DNA of 64,000 bases. It comes from Ryuthela nishihirai (lineage: Eukaryota > Arthropoda > Arachnida > Araneae > Heptathelidae). A model generated the notes under the pieces. That model searched no databases and was not told the DNA's origin. It saw nothing but the letters and a program-made list of their open reading frames with translations. The stretch is taken from assembly GCA_038380435.1 (NCBI GenBank), contig JAWZYU010000013.1, positions 66,110,446-66,174,445 of the forward strand, written 5' to 3'. This document shows positions 10,672 through 21,983 of this stretch, piece by piece; position 1 is the stretch's first letter; each line of letters begins with the position of its first letter. The position numbers and the translations under genes were made by a program.

Positions 10672-11068
10672 TGGTTGTTGGTTGTTTTACCTCTGGGCGG
10701 CACTTTTTTTGCACACAAGGGCTAAATGTCCAGGTCACAAGGACCCTGAAGGCTCAGAGAAGGTTGGGGGGAGGAGACCCACTAGAACAGCTGTTGGGAG
10801 ACAGATGGTAGTCTCCCATCCAGCGTGTTCTTTAACGAGCACAGGGCATGGCTCTCCCATACACGGAACGATGGCTTAAGGTCCCATCAGACGGGCTGCG
10901 GCCTTTGTCAAGCCCATCGGTGTCCTCTAGTGACCGTGGGCAGGGCGGGGAATTTTGCGCAGATAATCTGCAGTTCCCAGGTTCGAGTCTCAGCTGGGAC
11001 AGCTGGGACTCGAACCTGGGAACTGTAGATTATGAGCCTGACGCGCTACCGACTGAGCCACCCCCGCC
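10672..11068 (-). mobile_element. SINE-A copy carrying an internal inverted duplication
   Basis: A well preserved minus-strand SINE-A, from the 3' end (GGTTGTTTTACCTCTGGGCG) to the tRNA head (CGCGCTACCGACTGAGCCAC). The box B region is duplicated in inverted orientation at 10965-11031, which no other copy in the window shows. Confidence 0.9.
10965..11031. repeat. Near-perfect palindrome in the SINE tRNA head
   Basis: A 31-bp left arm (10965-10995, containing CAGTTCCCAGGTTCGAGT) and its complement (11001-11031) are separated by 5 bp (GGGAC). Two positions mismatch. The right arm is the normal SINE sequence, so the left arm is the added copy. Confidence 0.9.
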
Positions 11069-11714
11069 CTTTGTATTTGGGAGAAATCCAGTTTGACTTA
11101 TGTGTAGTTTTGTTTATTATACTTTAATATCGAGCACCAGTGTAATATTTGATATTTTTTGTACTGTATCCTCGATAGTAGAGCGAAATTTTTTCAGAAT
11201 GTGCAATGATACAGATATGTTCTCCAAACACGGATGTTCTTGCCAATTTTGTGCTTTAGCTTATAAGTGTATTTGATTGGATATTGAGATGGGGAAATAA
11301 CTATTGAGAAATAGTAGCTGCCCAAAGTATCACGGAAGGGGTACAAATTGAAGTGGAAATTTTCAAGACCGAATTTTCCGTTGATAGCTCAAAAGTAGGA
11401 GATCTATTGTTGAGAAAGGGTAGATTTAGGTATTCTGTTGAAAGAGGGTAGGTTTAGTTAGTTCGCGAAGTCTTCGATAGCTTTGGTGTCAGTAGACTGG
11501 CATTCGCAAATTGGTTATGGGACTTGAAATGTCCTCAAACGAGGGAACGGTAAGTGATACCAAAAACTTCCTGTCCTTCGATAGTAGCTCCTGGATTATA
11601 AAGAGACATGAATGAGGAAATATCGTTCTGTTTATATTGATCCTTGAATAAAACATACCGTAATCGTGTATCTTTAAAGGATGGAAAGTTTTATTTCTGG
11701 GAAATCTATGTCCC
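11069..11714. other. Spacer without recognised features
   Basis: AT-rich. A 103-codon minus-strand frame at 11489-11800 partly overlaps SINE-B and has no domain. Confidence 0.4.
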
Positions 11715-11715
11715 C

Positions 11716-11866
11716 GAAATAAAAAAAATACCCCCTCAAGCAGCTGCTTGCCACAGAGGTTTGACAGTAACCTCAGCAGATAAACAACACGAACATCCAT
11801 GACTTATTCGGGAGTCGAAACCAGGTCCCTTAGATCAGTAGCCAAGCCCGCTGACCACTCGGCAAA
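11716..11866 (-). mobile_element. SINE-B copy with internal deletion
   Basis: It has the 3' end ACCCCCTCAAGCAGCTGCTT, then jumps from the CTGACAG-like region to CTCAGCAGATAAACAAC, losing the middle of the body (about 50 bp). The tRNA head CTGACCACTCGGC is at the right. Confidence 0.8.
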
Positions 11867-12183
11867 AAAAAAGATTCCTCATCCTTTGGAACTATTGTTT
11901 CTGCCAGAGATGTAAGTTATGCACTGGATGATTTCTATCACAGATTTTGACCTTTCCTCAGAAAGAGCAGAAATGAGAATAGTTTGTTATTCTGTATGTT
12001 TCTTAAGAATTTCTTCTTATTTACTCTATAGAGTTCCATTTGAAAATGCTATGACGGAAAAACATTCAGATTTCTGTAATTATTTGTTAAGCCTCAGTTT
12101 CATAAAGTTTAGGCAATTTCTGAGACTTTCTGAATTGCATTTTTAGCCTCGTTATCAAATTTAAAGGAAATATTGTCTATACA

Positions 12184-12256
12184 GATGGGATACGAAACCA
12201 CGACCTCCTGAAATCATGTCAGGTGCTCTGATCTCTGAGCTATAGGCCGCCGATCA
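12184..12256 (-). other. Degenerate tRNA-like segment
   Basis: On the minus strand a box A-like TAGCTCAGAGATCAGAGCAC and a box B-like GTGGTTTCGTATCCC are spaced as in a tRNA. The stems do not clearly pair, so this is a tRNA-derived relic at best. Confidence 0.3.
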
Positions 12257-12675
12257 AGATCTCCGTTATTTAATGATATGAATCATTCTACTTGCAGTTA
12301 ACAACTGAAATATATGTACCACTTGAAAAGAGTGTCTTCTCTGCTTAGAAACAGCTTCCTGAAGAAGATGGCAGTGTATGCTACGAGTATAATTAATTAA
12401 TTAATTATTTCATAAAGCTCTTTGTTTCTTCAAGTGAAAGATATGAAGTCACTTTTAGCATCGATATCAAAGATCATTGTCTCGTATCCCACCCGGCTCT
12501 AATTTTTGTTCTATATTGGATATGGTCAGCTTAGCAAAGGTTATGTTTTCCTATTTAACAGTACTAGATTTTGATGTGATTCTCTGATGAACAGCAGAAC
12601 TTGTATTTTTCTTTTGTGCCTCCCTGTTTATCACCATATCTACTGACACATTTCTCATCGTATTTATTTAGAAAT

Positions 12676-13017
12676 CAGGGCCGGACTTACGCAAAAACTA
12701 ACTAAACTACAGCTTAGGGCCTCACGATATCAGAGGTCTCAAAGAAATGTATTTCAAGTTTTTAATGTATTAAATATTAAGAAAAAAAAATCGTTATCTA
12801 TTGTGCAAACACTTCATCTTTAATTACCAATGCTAGAATAGTGTTTTCACCACTTTAATTTATTTTTTATTTTTTTATGTTACCCTCAATCAGAATAATG
12901 ATATATATTTTGACTTTCGAATTTTTTTGGGCCTCTTACATTTGAATAGCTTATGACCTCTTAAATATGCCTTACTTAGGGCCTCAGAAGGTCAAAGTGC
13001 AGCCCTGATTAGAACGA
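12676..13017. mobile_element. hAT-like MITE
   Basis: The ends CAGGGCCGGACTTACG and GTCAAAGTGCAGCCCTG form short terminal inverted repeats (CAGGGC against GCCCTG). Repeated GGGCCTC blocks lie near both ends, as in many arthropod and vertebrate hAT MITEs. The flanks TTTAGAAAT and ATTAGAAC are similar and could be an eroded 8-bp duplication. The interior is AT-rich with no coding sequence. Confidence 0.6.
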
Positions 13018-13080
13018 CTAATTCGTGAATCAATAATGTGTCATATGATTCACTGGTATCTTGAATCGTGTCAGGCGTTT

Positions 13081-13124
13081 CGTTTGAAGACGTTGTATTT
13101 TCATTAACACAACGTCTTCAAACG
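13081..13124. repeat. Perfect hairpin, 16-bp arms
   Basis: CGTTTGAAGACGTTGT at 13081-13096 is followed after 12 bp by its exact complement at 13109-13124. No T-run or gene is attached. Confidence 0.85.
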
Positions 13125-14149
13125 CTGACAGCTTCAGCCAAAGTAATTCCTTCTTTTATGAAGATGACTTCTGTGATACCGACACTAATCTTGTTTGGAC
13201 ATCTTGGTCATGTTGCAAGGTGAGCTCCTTTACTATTGGGTGAACTAGGCTTGATCACCAACCATTCCCTTATCCTGCTATAGCAAGTGGCTGTAACATG
13301 CCGGAAGCGCTGACATTTAAAGCGTATTAAGATAGTCTTTGACCTTGAATCCAAGAAGAGCAACTTTAATACTATCTGCAATATTTTTATTTTTAAATGT
13401 CAATTATTCTTCGATTACTAACTGCCTTTCTGCCTCTTTTGCGTCAGGGATGGGCGAGAATCGAATTATCCTTCTGGTTGAAAGACCGCTGTTCGGTTTT
13501 TGGGAATCAAAAATTCTAATTTAAAGACTAATACGTACACGAAACTTAAGCAGTGTTGTCATCATCTGTCTCTCCAGAGATGATATCTAATCCAAACAAA
13601 GTATTTAGAGCTTTATTTTTGCAAATAAAGTTATTTATTCAGTTTCAATAAGAGGTAATCGTTTTGGTATAATTCGCTACTAATAAGTTTCTTCAGTGTT
13701 TCTGAGAATTAGAAAGCATTGAATTAATTTAGTTGAGATACTTTATTGCTAATATACATAATAATGATGTAAAGTTTAAGCTGCTCTGCATATTGCTTTT
13801 TATCCTTTTCGTATGTGAATTTGCCTTCTTCATCATTTATAGTTTCGTCCTTTAATTCCTCAGCAGTATTGAGAACGAGATTAAGCTCTTTCGACTTAAA
13901 GATTTTTTTTTTTTACAAATCCAGCACATGAGGCCGAAGTATAAAGATCACTCTTTATACGATAGCATTCAATTCCTTCAATAAAATTAAATACACTAGG
14001 TTATTGACTTAGACGGATTGGAGGTATACGGATCAATAGATACGCGTTTAGGCTTTTTTTTATTTAAACAGTTTAGGTACTTCGACTTCTGCGGTCTTTA
14101 ATATCGGATATACAGGGAAACACATTTATTATCGTCTAATATCTGAAAA
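13125..14149. other. Spacer without recognised features
   Basis: AT-rich. The 61-codon frame at 13339-13524 has no recognisable motif. Confidence 0.4.
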
Positions 14150-14169
14150 AAATCTCACCTGCACTTTGT

Positions 14170-14417
14170 TCAAGGCTGTACCGGATTTGAAAAACAAGAT
14201 GTAATTAATAATCTCATGGAAACAGGCAGGGAGATTAGAATTAAATCTCAAGAAAAATTATTTTATTGAATTGCTACAATGTCAGGCAAAGGAAATGAAC
14301 AATGAAGATTTAATGGAGTTCGAAGACCATAGAAAGGAAGACGAAGTTTCAAAGGAAGAACTGGAACCTGAACCAAAAAAAGTAATAGGAATAAGAAGGG
14401 AAGGCTCCAAGAGGTAA
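14170..14417 (+). pseudogene. Possible pogo/Tigger-type transposase tail (relic)
   Basis: KAVPDLKNKM is followed, after a frame change, by FIELLQCQAKEMNNEDLMEF and then an acidic stretch KEDEVSKEELEPEPKK before a stop near 14415. An ELxxEDLxEL block followed by an acidic tail is typical of the C-terminus of pogo/Tigger-like transposases. No upstream DDE block was recognised, so the assignment is tentative. Confidence 0.35.
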
Positions 14418-14764
14418 TCTAAGACGCACTCATACTTGACGGTTCAAAGAGTTGTCCAGAAAAGATTATTTTACCGGAGAAAGTTGAGACAAATGGGTGT
14501 ACGCTTCCACTCAGCACCACCTGATGGCACTAGTAGCAATCGTAATTTGGGCTTAAAAAGTGCGTACTCTTAGCTGGATCAAAGAGACATGATTCAGCAA
14601 TAAGAGTTCTTACCATTGCGCCATTTCCCTTACTTGGTTTTGCGCTTTTGCTTTGCAATAAGAAACAAAGATATGAAGATGCTGTCAGTTTAAAATAAGC
14701 GTGGATTCCAAATAGATTCAGACATACAGTTTATTTTACACTCTGGTATCTTTTAGAATTTCAC

Positions 14765-15112
14765 GACGGGGCAGTCGCTAACGGGCTAGGCTAGTAATCC
14801 GCACATTCTAATCCCCTAAGGTTCGAGTCCCCACCTGGCCAGCGTTAAGTAAGGGATCCCATCGGTCTGGAAAGTCAGCCTTCTGTCGGATGGAATGTAA
14901 ATCCGTGGCCTCTTATGCAGGAGAGCTACACCCTGTGTACATCAAAGAATACTCTGCATGGCTTTGACGTGAGGCTCCCATCTGTCTCTTAACAGCTCTC
15001 CATTAGGTCTCCCCCTTCCCCCCAGCCTTCTCCGAGCCTTTAGGATCCTTATGAGCTGACCACTTAGACAATTGTTTGCAAAAAATGCCGCTCAGAGGTA
15101 AAAGGGCCAAAC
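14765..15112 (+). mobile_element. SINE-A copy, diverged
   Basis: Plus strand. The head contains GGCAGTCGCTAACGGGCTAG and GGTTCGAGTCCCCACC (box B). The body has CGGATGGAATGTAAATCCGT and CTGTCTCTTAACAGCTCTCC, and the 3' end GCCGCTCAGAGGTAAAAGGG. An insertion near 14810-14820 disrupts the head. Confidence 0.8.
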
Positions 15113-15272
15113 TCTTAGAATTTATTTTACACTGAAACGTAGTTCTTTGACATGTAAATGTGAAGTCACTCCTGTTACATTATTTTCAATTTACTTTTTA
15201 ATACACAATTAAAAAAATATTTGATTTTTTACACATAAAAATACTGCTTAATAATTTCAGAATTGATTATAG

Positions 15273-15556
15273 CAATGGTTCTCAGCATTTTATGCTTCAC
15301 GTATCCCCTTGAAATGTGTATGTAACTGACGTACACCTTGTATAGATAGATAAAACTATAGTTATGTATAACGATGGGAATAAAATAAAACACACATTTT
15401 GAATTCATGAATTAATATATCGATAAACACAAAAAATGAGATTTTTGCACAGCAGTGTTACCAACTTAGCGACTTTGTTACTAGATCTAGCGACTTTTGA
15501 GCTTTCACGACGTACCTCAAAATTTTTTATCCCGTACCCTACTTTGAGAACACCTG
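15273..15556. mobile_element. Single-copy hAT-like MITE related to the 5013-6588 array
   Basis: The left end CAATGGTTCTCAGC and the next ~110 bp (CACGTATCCCCTTGAAATGT, TAGATAGATAAAACTATAG) are one unit of the 5.0-6.6 kb array, present once. The right end GTACCCTACTTTGAGAACACC is the opposite TIR. The interior contains ACCAACTTAGCGACTTTG. It shows what the array element looked like before amplification. Confidence 0.75.
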
Positions 15557-16242
15557 CCATAGACTTAACATTAAAGCATGAAATTTATTCAAAATAACTG
15601 TTGCCACCAATAATTTTGAAAAAAGGAATAAATCAGACTAAACTAATAACTGATTTCCCGTGAGTAAACGTTAACAATTGAAGACTATTCATAATAACTG
15701 TTACCACCATTGAATTTGAAATAATGAATGCATCACGGTAATAAACTCATTGTTCAGTTTGCTGGGTCATGAGCGCTGTCGTCGTGGATATTGAAGTTGT
15801 TCTAATTAAGCACGAGCGGAACACGAGACTCTTTGTTAAAATGAAAGCTTCAAATACAAAATTCGTATCGGAAGTTTAAACCATTAACTTAATTCGAAAA
15901 ATATGCAAAAGCTAATAAAAGGAAGTACATATCATTAATAAATGTTTTAAATATTATGCTAATAAATAATTTTGTTTAATAAAAGTATTTTTGTATCTTT
16001 ACATTTTTTATGCACCTCAGATCACAGTTAATTTTCTTTTGATATAAAGTTACATATGCCTGGCAAATTGTATCTGAGGAATCCGGTGGGTACGAAGTGA
16101 TTTGAAAAGTTCGATTATTTGAGCGAGGAAATTTCGTTTATTGATTTAGAATTTTCTGACGTGGGAAGGATTATGTACCTCGAACTATGTCCATTTCTTT
16201 TCTCCCCTAAAAGAGAGGGATAAAATTTTACCTGGAGGGGAA
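15557..16242. other. Spacer without recognised features
   Basis: AT-rich, with a block near 16100-16215 that weakly resembles the ATATCTTTCGAA-type degenerate repeats. No coding evidence. Confidence 0.35.
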
Positions 16243-16605
16243 AGTTGTGTTGTTTACCTTTGAGCTGCACTTTTTTTCACACAATAGGATAAATGGCAGG
16301 TCACAAGGCCTCTGATGGCTTAGAGAAGGTTGGGTGAGGGGACCCATTGGAACAGCTGTTGGGAGACAGATGGTAGTCTCCCATCATGGTCATCCAGTGG
16401 GTTCTTTAACATGCACAGGGTATGGCTCTCCCGCACACGGAGCCACTGCTTAACGTTCCATCCGATATGGCGGCAGCCCATCGGTGTCCCCTACTGACTG
16501 TCGTTTTGCGGAGGTAAATCTTAACGCTGAACCAGATGGGACTCGAACCTGGGAACCACAGATTATGTGACTTCGGCGCTGCCAACTGAGCCCCCACCTC
16601 CCGGA
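16243..16605 (-). mobile_element. SINE-A copy, near full length
   Basis: Minus strand, from TTGTTTACCTTTGAGCTGCA to the head GCGCTGCCAACTGAGCCCCC. Body blocks TCTGATGGCTTAGAGAAGG and CAGTGGGTTCTTTAAC are present. Confidence 0.85.
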
Positions 16606-17829
16606 AGTGGGAGGAGATGGAGTATAATGATATTTATGCCAAATGAGAGATTGCGACGTGGGGAGGACCGAGCAAATCTGCTAGTTCGTCATAAAGTTAT
16701 ATGTATGCAAAATGTAAAATAAAACTGAATTACTAGAAAATACATCTGTTCAACTGTATAAAGGAATAAATTGAAGGTTTACAAAGATTAATATAAGTAC
16801 TATGACATAAAAAAGATGTCTGCCGGATGGTTTAGTGAAAAGCTCTGACGCCACGTCAAGGCACCATCCATGTCAGAGTGTTTTGCTCTAACCTGGAGAA
16901 AACCCTTCCACACATAGGCAGTTAGTGTGGAAGGAAAAAGAGGGATTAACTCCTCGGAGGACGACCCCAGTCAGGGGTCGAAATATTAGGAAAGTTACTC
17001 GCAAGTAAGTGAATCCATTAGTCTTAAGTTTTTAACGTATAATACACTACCCATTCTAAGACAGCCATGAATATATTATTACCATAAAACTTTTATTAAA
17101 GCCTCAATCAGAATTTATTTCCTGTTGAGTGGCTGAGTGAATTTAATGGAAATATTTTATGGTGTCTTGGGCAACATCTAATTAAAAACGGTTAGATCTT
17201 GTTCTCATCAGCAGAAACCTTGCTCGAATGATGCACCTTCACTTCTCGACAAGCGACTTTCCATTAGAGCTTTCGCCACTAATGGCTGGTGATCAGGAAG
17301 GTCTGCTGACTCACAAGAATGAATCATCCCGAAGTGAGCACTTGTTCAGTTTAAAAATGAAAAAAAAAACACCTTATCCTCAACCCTCTATCACGAATTA
17401 ACAGGTTCCAGTTGATATAGGAGGCAAACTACACCTTCGCTTACTCAGTCATCTGACCCATGTGACCCCTTAACCCTGTAAATCCCACCTCCCACCAATT
17501 CAGCGACATCCAGTAAGCCATTGGAGACAGCTCAGTGTGAGTTAGAAAACAGATCCTGAAGCGATCATTATATTCTTATTCTAGACAATTTTCGTTTCTT
17601 TAGATTCTTTAGATAGAAGTTGTGATTCCTCAGTCCCAGGGAGCCACTTTTGTGGTAGCTTTATTTGAGCAGCAAATGAGGAGTGTGGATTACTGATTTC
17701 CCACTTGATGCACTGAAATAGCACTCTCCAAACACTTAACTGATAGTTAAGTAAATCTCATTGGCAAATATTTGGTTTGAAAACTGATTACTAACAATAG
17801 AGTTTTTATAGTCTTCAGTCGGTTAACTG
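16606..17829. other. Spacer without recognised features
   Basis: No domain or splice-flanked exon recognised. The segment 16820-16990 has a GC-richer block (CCATCCATGTCAGAGTG, CCTCGGAGGACGACCCC) of unknown nature. Confidence 0.35.
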
Positions 17830-18120
17830 TTGTATTATGCAAATCTCCGCTATCCAACGGATAAAGGATCCCTAATAGGATATCCCCCTATCCATGGGAA
17901 ATTTTCGAAATTTCAATCTCCCTGTACACAAAATTGGAGAGTCTATGCAGCTAAAGGCTGAACAAGATCAGACCTCACAAGCTACTAAGCTTAACATACT
18001 ATTCAGCGAGAAAAGGCCTATGTGAAAGCAATACTCAAAACTCGCGAAATTATGGCTATCCACACTAATTTAAAATCACAAAATTAAAACACTAAATTTG
18101 TTCACATTATGAAACCATTT
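17830..18120. repeat. Arm of an inverted segmental duplication (pairs with 25690-25975)
   Basis: The plus strand here matches the minus strand at 25690-25975: TTATGCAAATCTCCGCT, CAACGGATAAAGGA, CAGACCTCACAAG, GCAATACTCAAAA and GAAATTATGGCTATCCA recur in order. A short frame, VKAILKTREIMAIHTNLK, is shared with the 25.7 kb copy with synonymous third-base changes, but here it ends in a stop soon after. Confidence 0.7.
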
Positions 18121-18333
18121 TACAAATTTTTACAGACGTGGCCCGAAGCCCGATTTCTGTTCTGTGTTCTCAGATCACGACAAATCAGAAAGTCTAATTT
18201 ACTTGAGAATAATAGACATGAAACAGCAATTTCAATATAAAATGAAAAATTACATTTCTAGCCAAGTAATTGAGATAATGAATACAATATTGAATACAAA
18301 TATATGAAATGCAATACTCAAAAAAAAGTTTAC

Positions 18334-18410
18334 CTTCGTTAGGTGGAAATTGTGCTCGTGCTTCATTGACATCAGCCTCTTTGGAGGCTCGTACGGGTGC
18401 AACTTTATAT
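18334..18410 (-). CDS. Candidate exon b, duplicated locus copy I
   Basis: On the minus strand the acceptor CCTCTCCAG precedes 77 bp, and the donor is AACGAAG|GTAAAC. Joined in phase 1 to the upstream exon candidate it gives an open frame of 26 residues, DIKLHPYEPPKRLMSM followed by KHEHNFHLTK. The same acceptor and donor positions are kept in copy II (21764-21827). Conservation of splice sites across the duplication is the main evidence that this is or was coding. The protein family is not recognised. Confidence 0.4.
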
Positions 18411-18566
18411 CTGGAGAGGAAATGAAAGTTCGTATGAGAATTCAATTCACAAAATTCATATGTATGAACACATGTACACGCACATATAGAGAAAGATATT
18501 TCTAAACTAAATTGAACGAAGACAATTTCAATTTCTGATTGAATACAAAAATATTTAAATAAGCAC

Positions 18567-18893
18567 CGTTGTTGTCACCCGTTTTCGCCTTCTTCCCTTC
18601 ACGGGGCACATCTGTAAGAGTTCTTCTGTCCAGGTCCAGGTCTTCATGGGGTACATCTATCCAGGTCCAGGTCTTCATGAGGTACATCTATCCAGGTCCA
18701 GGTCTTCATGGGCTACATCTGTCCAGGTCCAGGTCTTCATTGGCACTGCCCTCAAGGGTACTGCCCTTAATACTTGGTACATATGTCCACGTCTTGAGGG
18801 CTGTCCAGTCTGCTCATATGTCCAGGTCCAGGTCTTCATTGGCCTGCCCTCAATGCTTGGTACATATATCCACGTCTTGAGGGCGGTGATGAT
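18567..18893 (-). pseudogene. Candidate exon a, copy I, expanded by 31-bp repeats
   Basis: The minus-strand acceptor CTCTTTTTGTTCAG is strong and the donor is AACAACG|GTGCTT. The start (ITALKTWIYVP) and end (VPREGKKAKTGDNN) match copy II exon a. The middle has grown by tandem repeats of about 31 bp (ATGTACCCCATGAAGACC and variants, about 18600-18840). Because 31 is not a multiple of three, the frame changes from unit to unit and a stop occurs inside. The exon is therefore probably dead, or spliced differently in copy I. Confidence 0.4.
18600..18880. repeat. 31-bp tandem repeats (minisatellite)
   Basis: GGTCCAGGTCTTCAT recurs at about 18636, 18667, 18698, 18729 and 18826, first at a regular 31-bp spacing and then within a longer higher-order duplication (TTGGTACATATGTCCACGTC at about 18774 and its variant at about 18857). 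The array lies inside candidate exon a of copy I and is absent from copy II. Confidence 0.85.
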
Positions 18894-18899
18894 CTGAAC

Positions 18900-21190
18900 A
18901 AAAAGAGGAACATAAAATAATAAGAAATAGATTTTCTGGACTCTTTCGAAAAATTAAAATTAAGTTCTCATTTTTTTTTAAATAAAAATAAACATTAAAA
19001 TATACATTCTTTATGCAATCGATTTTTACTCTTCGAAAACACAAAACGAGAAGTTCTTTTTCATAAAGTGTGAAAAGCGATTTAGGTCTTTGATAGAGCT
19101 GTTTAAATAGTATTTATTATTTTTAATTGATAGTAGATAACAATCAAGTTAAAGCAGAAAGGACGGTCATAGAAAAATATACTTTCTCCAAAGAGATTTT
19201 ACCCTTATCAATTAATCCCGAGAAGTGGTGATGGAAACTGCATTTTAAAGTATCACCAGTTATTAAATCAGTTAAAATTTAGATGTAATGGCCAAAATTT
19301 GAAAATAACGTTTTTTTCTACATTTGAGTAAGTTTTGCCGACAATGGTCTAAATGGCATTATCGTAGAATCAGGGGACAATATGAAACCAAGAATCCCTG
19401 AAGATAATTAACTACAATAATTAAGTTAACAAGCTTTATTTTTATTAGTGATAATATATTACAATGTTGAAAGAAACATTGCTCATATATGACAATTATA
19501 TTGACATTTTTTCACTGAAATTGCCTTCTTAAGTGTATAATACCCTTCTTTCCCGACATATTAACAAACTAACTACGTGTCTAGAATACACAAACGTTTT
19601 TGGCGTTCAGCAGAAAGAAAAATATTACGTTTGCTGTGAGCTAATAATTGGGGTGCTACTAAAAGAACAAAAATGTTTAGTTACGTTTCTTACATTTTAT
19701 TTGTCATATATATAAGTACAATATAATAAATGAAAATAAACATTGATATAAAATTCATTTTAACGTCAAAACTGAAGTAGATTTGTCGAAGCAGTATGTG
19801 AAGAATGGGACTGGATCCCAGAAAGGAACTGCTGAATATTCGGTTTCAATGATGTTGTAGCTGCTTTTATAATGTTATTAAAATTTTCGTCTTTCATCTT
19901 ATTAATTCATCATTCAATCTAACTGTGCCAGATGAAGGAAAACATAGTTGATATTTTTCACGCGGGCATGATAAAACTGTTTAAAGGCCAGGGATTGGTC
20001 CGCGGACACGAGTTTGTGAACGCTTCGGTCTACGGAATCTATCCACGAAACTGAAGCATTACACTTTCATCACAAGTTCGACAAGAAGAAGTGTCACGTG
20101 ATATGATATTACAGCATCTTCAGCAAAGGAGATTGCTATCAGAAATAGAAGCAATTGATATTTTTAAAAAAAATAAAAAAAGCAAATCTTAATCAAAGCA
20201 GTTTTTTTAAAAAAGAGGGGTGCTAAATTTTGTATTCAGTTTGTAAACCGTTAACCGCTTAAATTCTTAGAATCGAGACTCATTCACATATTTGAAATTA
20301 ATTATTATTAAACCGTGCAATCTGAACTATTTTTGATATTTTGGTAATTTTATTTTTAATTACATTGCCATTTTTGCACTTCTGTAAATAGTAATGACAG
20401 AAATGTGTGTATCTGTATTTTCTACGTTATGCATATAAAGTAGTGTAATTTCAAAAAAAAAGACCTACTTCATTTATCGAAGTAGTACTCAATTACTTTG
20501 TCAATCAACTTGCATAGAACTTTTGCAGTTCTAACGTAGAGCAATTGATATGAAACAAACTACGAGCTGATTACAAAATTCGAAGTTGCACGATTTTCAT
20601 TTGAATGTAATTGTAAGAAGATTGAAGTAGTAAGAACTGGTAAATTAAGATCCATTTTCGTGTTAATTAAAGTGATATTTTCAAGAGTAGAAACTAAATG
20701 TATGTAAATTTTTTACATTTATTCAAAATATGTAAAAAGTTTCACATTTGTCAATCCTTCAGGTTATTCTTACGCCACTTAATCACTGATAATCAGGAGA
20801 TTGCTCTATAGCATTTCGTCATCCATGTTAAAAACACATGATTTACAAAATATGGATAATATATCAGAGTGGACATTGTTGCTTTTATTAATAGAGAAAA
20901 TTATTACTGAATATTAAGATAATAGCTTTCATATAATAAACTAATATCTTTTGTGTAATTAGAACGGAAATGTTTTTATGTTACCAGAAAGCATAAAGGA
21001 GCTTAGAAGCAACATTCTGTTTTTTTTTCTTTTGCTTTCGAACAGTTCCATTTTACGCCGTGATAAAATATTTGTGTCTTTTTTCAAAAATTAAAGTGAA
21101 AAAAGAAATTTTAAAAATCTCAAGTGCGTCAGTAGAGGCGAAAAGACCAATGCGTGCCATCTAACGTAACAAAAGAATTCGCCTATGGCA
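18900..21190. other. Intron-like sequence of duplicated locus copy I
   Basis: AT-rich. The block 19660-19930 is paralogous to 24945-25170 (AATATAAAATTCATTTTAACG, TTGTCGAAGCA, AACTGCTGAA). A decayed SINE-A 3' fragment may lie near 19320-19390 (GCCGACAATGGTCTAAATGG). Nothing recognisable at 19940-21190. Confidence 0.4.
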
Positions 21191-21194
21191 AGTT

Positions 21195-21440
21195 CTCTCC
21201 TCTACTTTGAAACCCATTCAAGGTCGCTACTAAATGACCAGGTCGAAAGGATTCCATGAGCTGAGAATATAGCGGAGACAAGGGACCCCTTTAAGGCTAT
21301 CCAGTATGTCCTATCCTACACACGGGCTACAACTTGACGTTCCATCCAACGGACAACAGCATTTCCAGTCCATTGGTGTCCACTTTCTCATTGAGTGCTG
21401 GGTGGGGATTAACAGAGATAAATCTCAACGAGTAACATTT
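21195..21440 (-). mobile_element. SINE-A copy, strongly decayed, head missing
   Basis: TGACCAGGTCGAAAGGATTC, CCAGTATGTCCTATCC, TTGACGTTCCATCCAACGGA and GAGATAAATCTCAACG follow SINE-A order on the minus strand. The tRNA head cannot be found. Confidence 0.6.
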
Positions 21441-21763
21441 AGATTCAGAAAGAGTACTTAATATAATCTGACAGCAAATGGGGCTATACATAAAAATCAA
21501 ATGGGGCTATACATAAAAGGCATAGAAGGAGAGCTGTGTACCACTCCTCCTGTAATGAAATTAAAACTGAATTTTTAATCATATTTTTTTCCACTTTCGT
21601 CAGACGTGGCCGAAACCCTATTCCTGTCCTGTGTTCTCAGAACACCACAAATCAGAATGTCTAATTTACTTGAAAAAGATAGATATGAAACAGCAATTTC
21701 AATAGAAAATGAAAAATTACGTTTCTAGTCAAGTAATTGAGATATTGAATGAGAAAAGCCTAC

Positions 21764-21827
21764 CTTCGTTATGGAATTTGTTCTTGTTCATGCCTTCTTG
21801 GAGGCTCGTACGAGTGCAACTTTATAT
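21764..21827 (-). pseudogene. Candidate exon b, copy II, with in-frame stop
   Basis: The acceptor TTTTTACCAG and donor AACGAAG|GTAGGC sit where copy I has them. The 64-bp body is 13 bp shorter than in copy I. In the frame set by exon a it reads DIKLHSYEPPRRHEQEQIP and then TAA. It is either a terminal exon in this copy or a broken version of copy I exon b. Seen: the deletion and the stop. Inferred: loss of function. Confidence 0.4.
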
Positions 21828-21983
21828 CTGGTAAAAAGACAAAAGTTCGTATGAGAATTCAATTCACAAAATGCACATCTATGAACACATGTAAACGCAA
21901 ATATAGAGAAAGATATTTCTATACTAGATTCTGCGAAGAAAATTCGAATTTCTGATTGAATATAAAAATATTTAAATAAGTAC

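Noticed and set aside
19740..19905. Minus-strand frame reading YNIIETEYSAVPFWDPVPFF as a terminal exon
   Set aside because: The acceptor is weak and the paralogous block at 25020-25130 breaks the frame with several stops.
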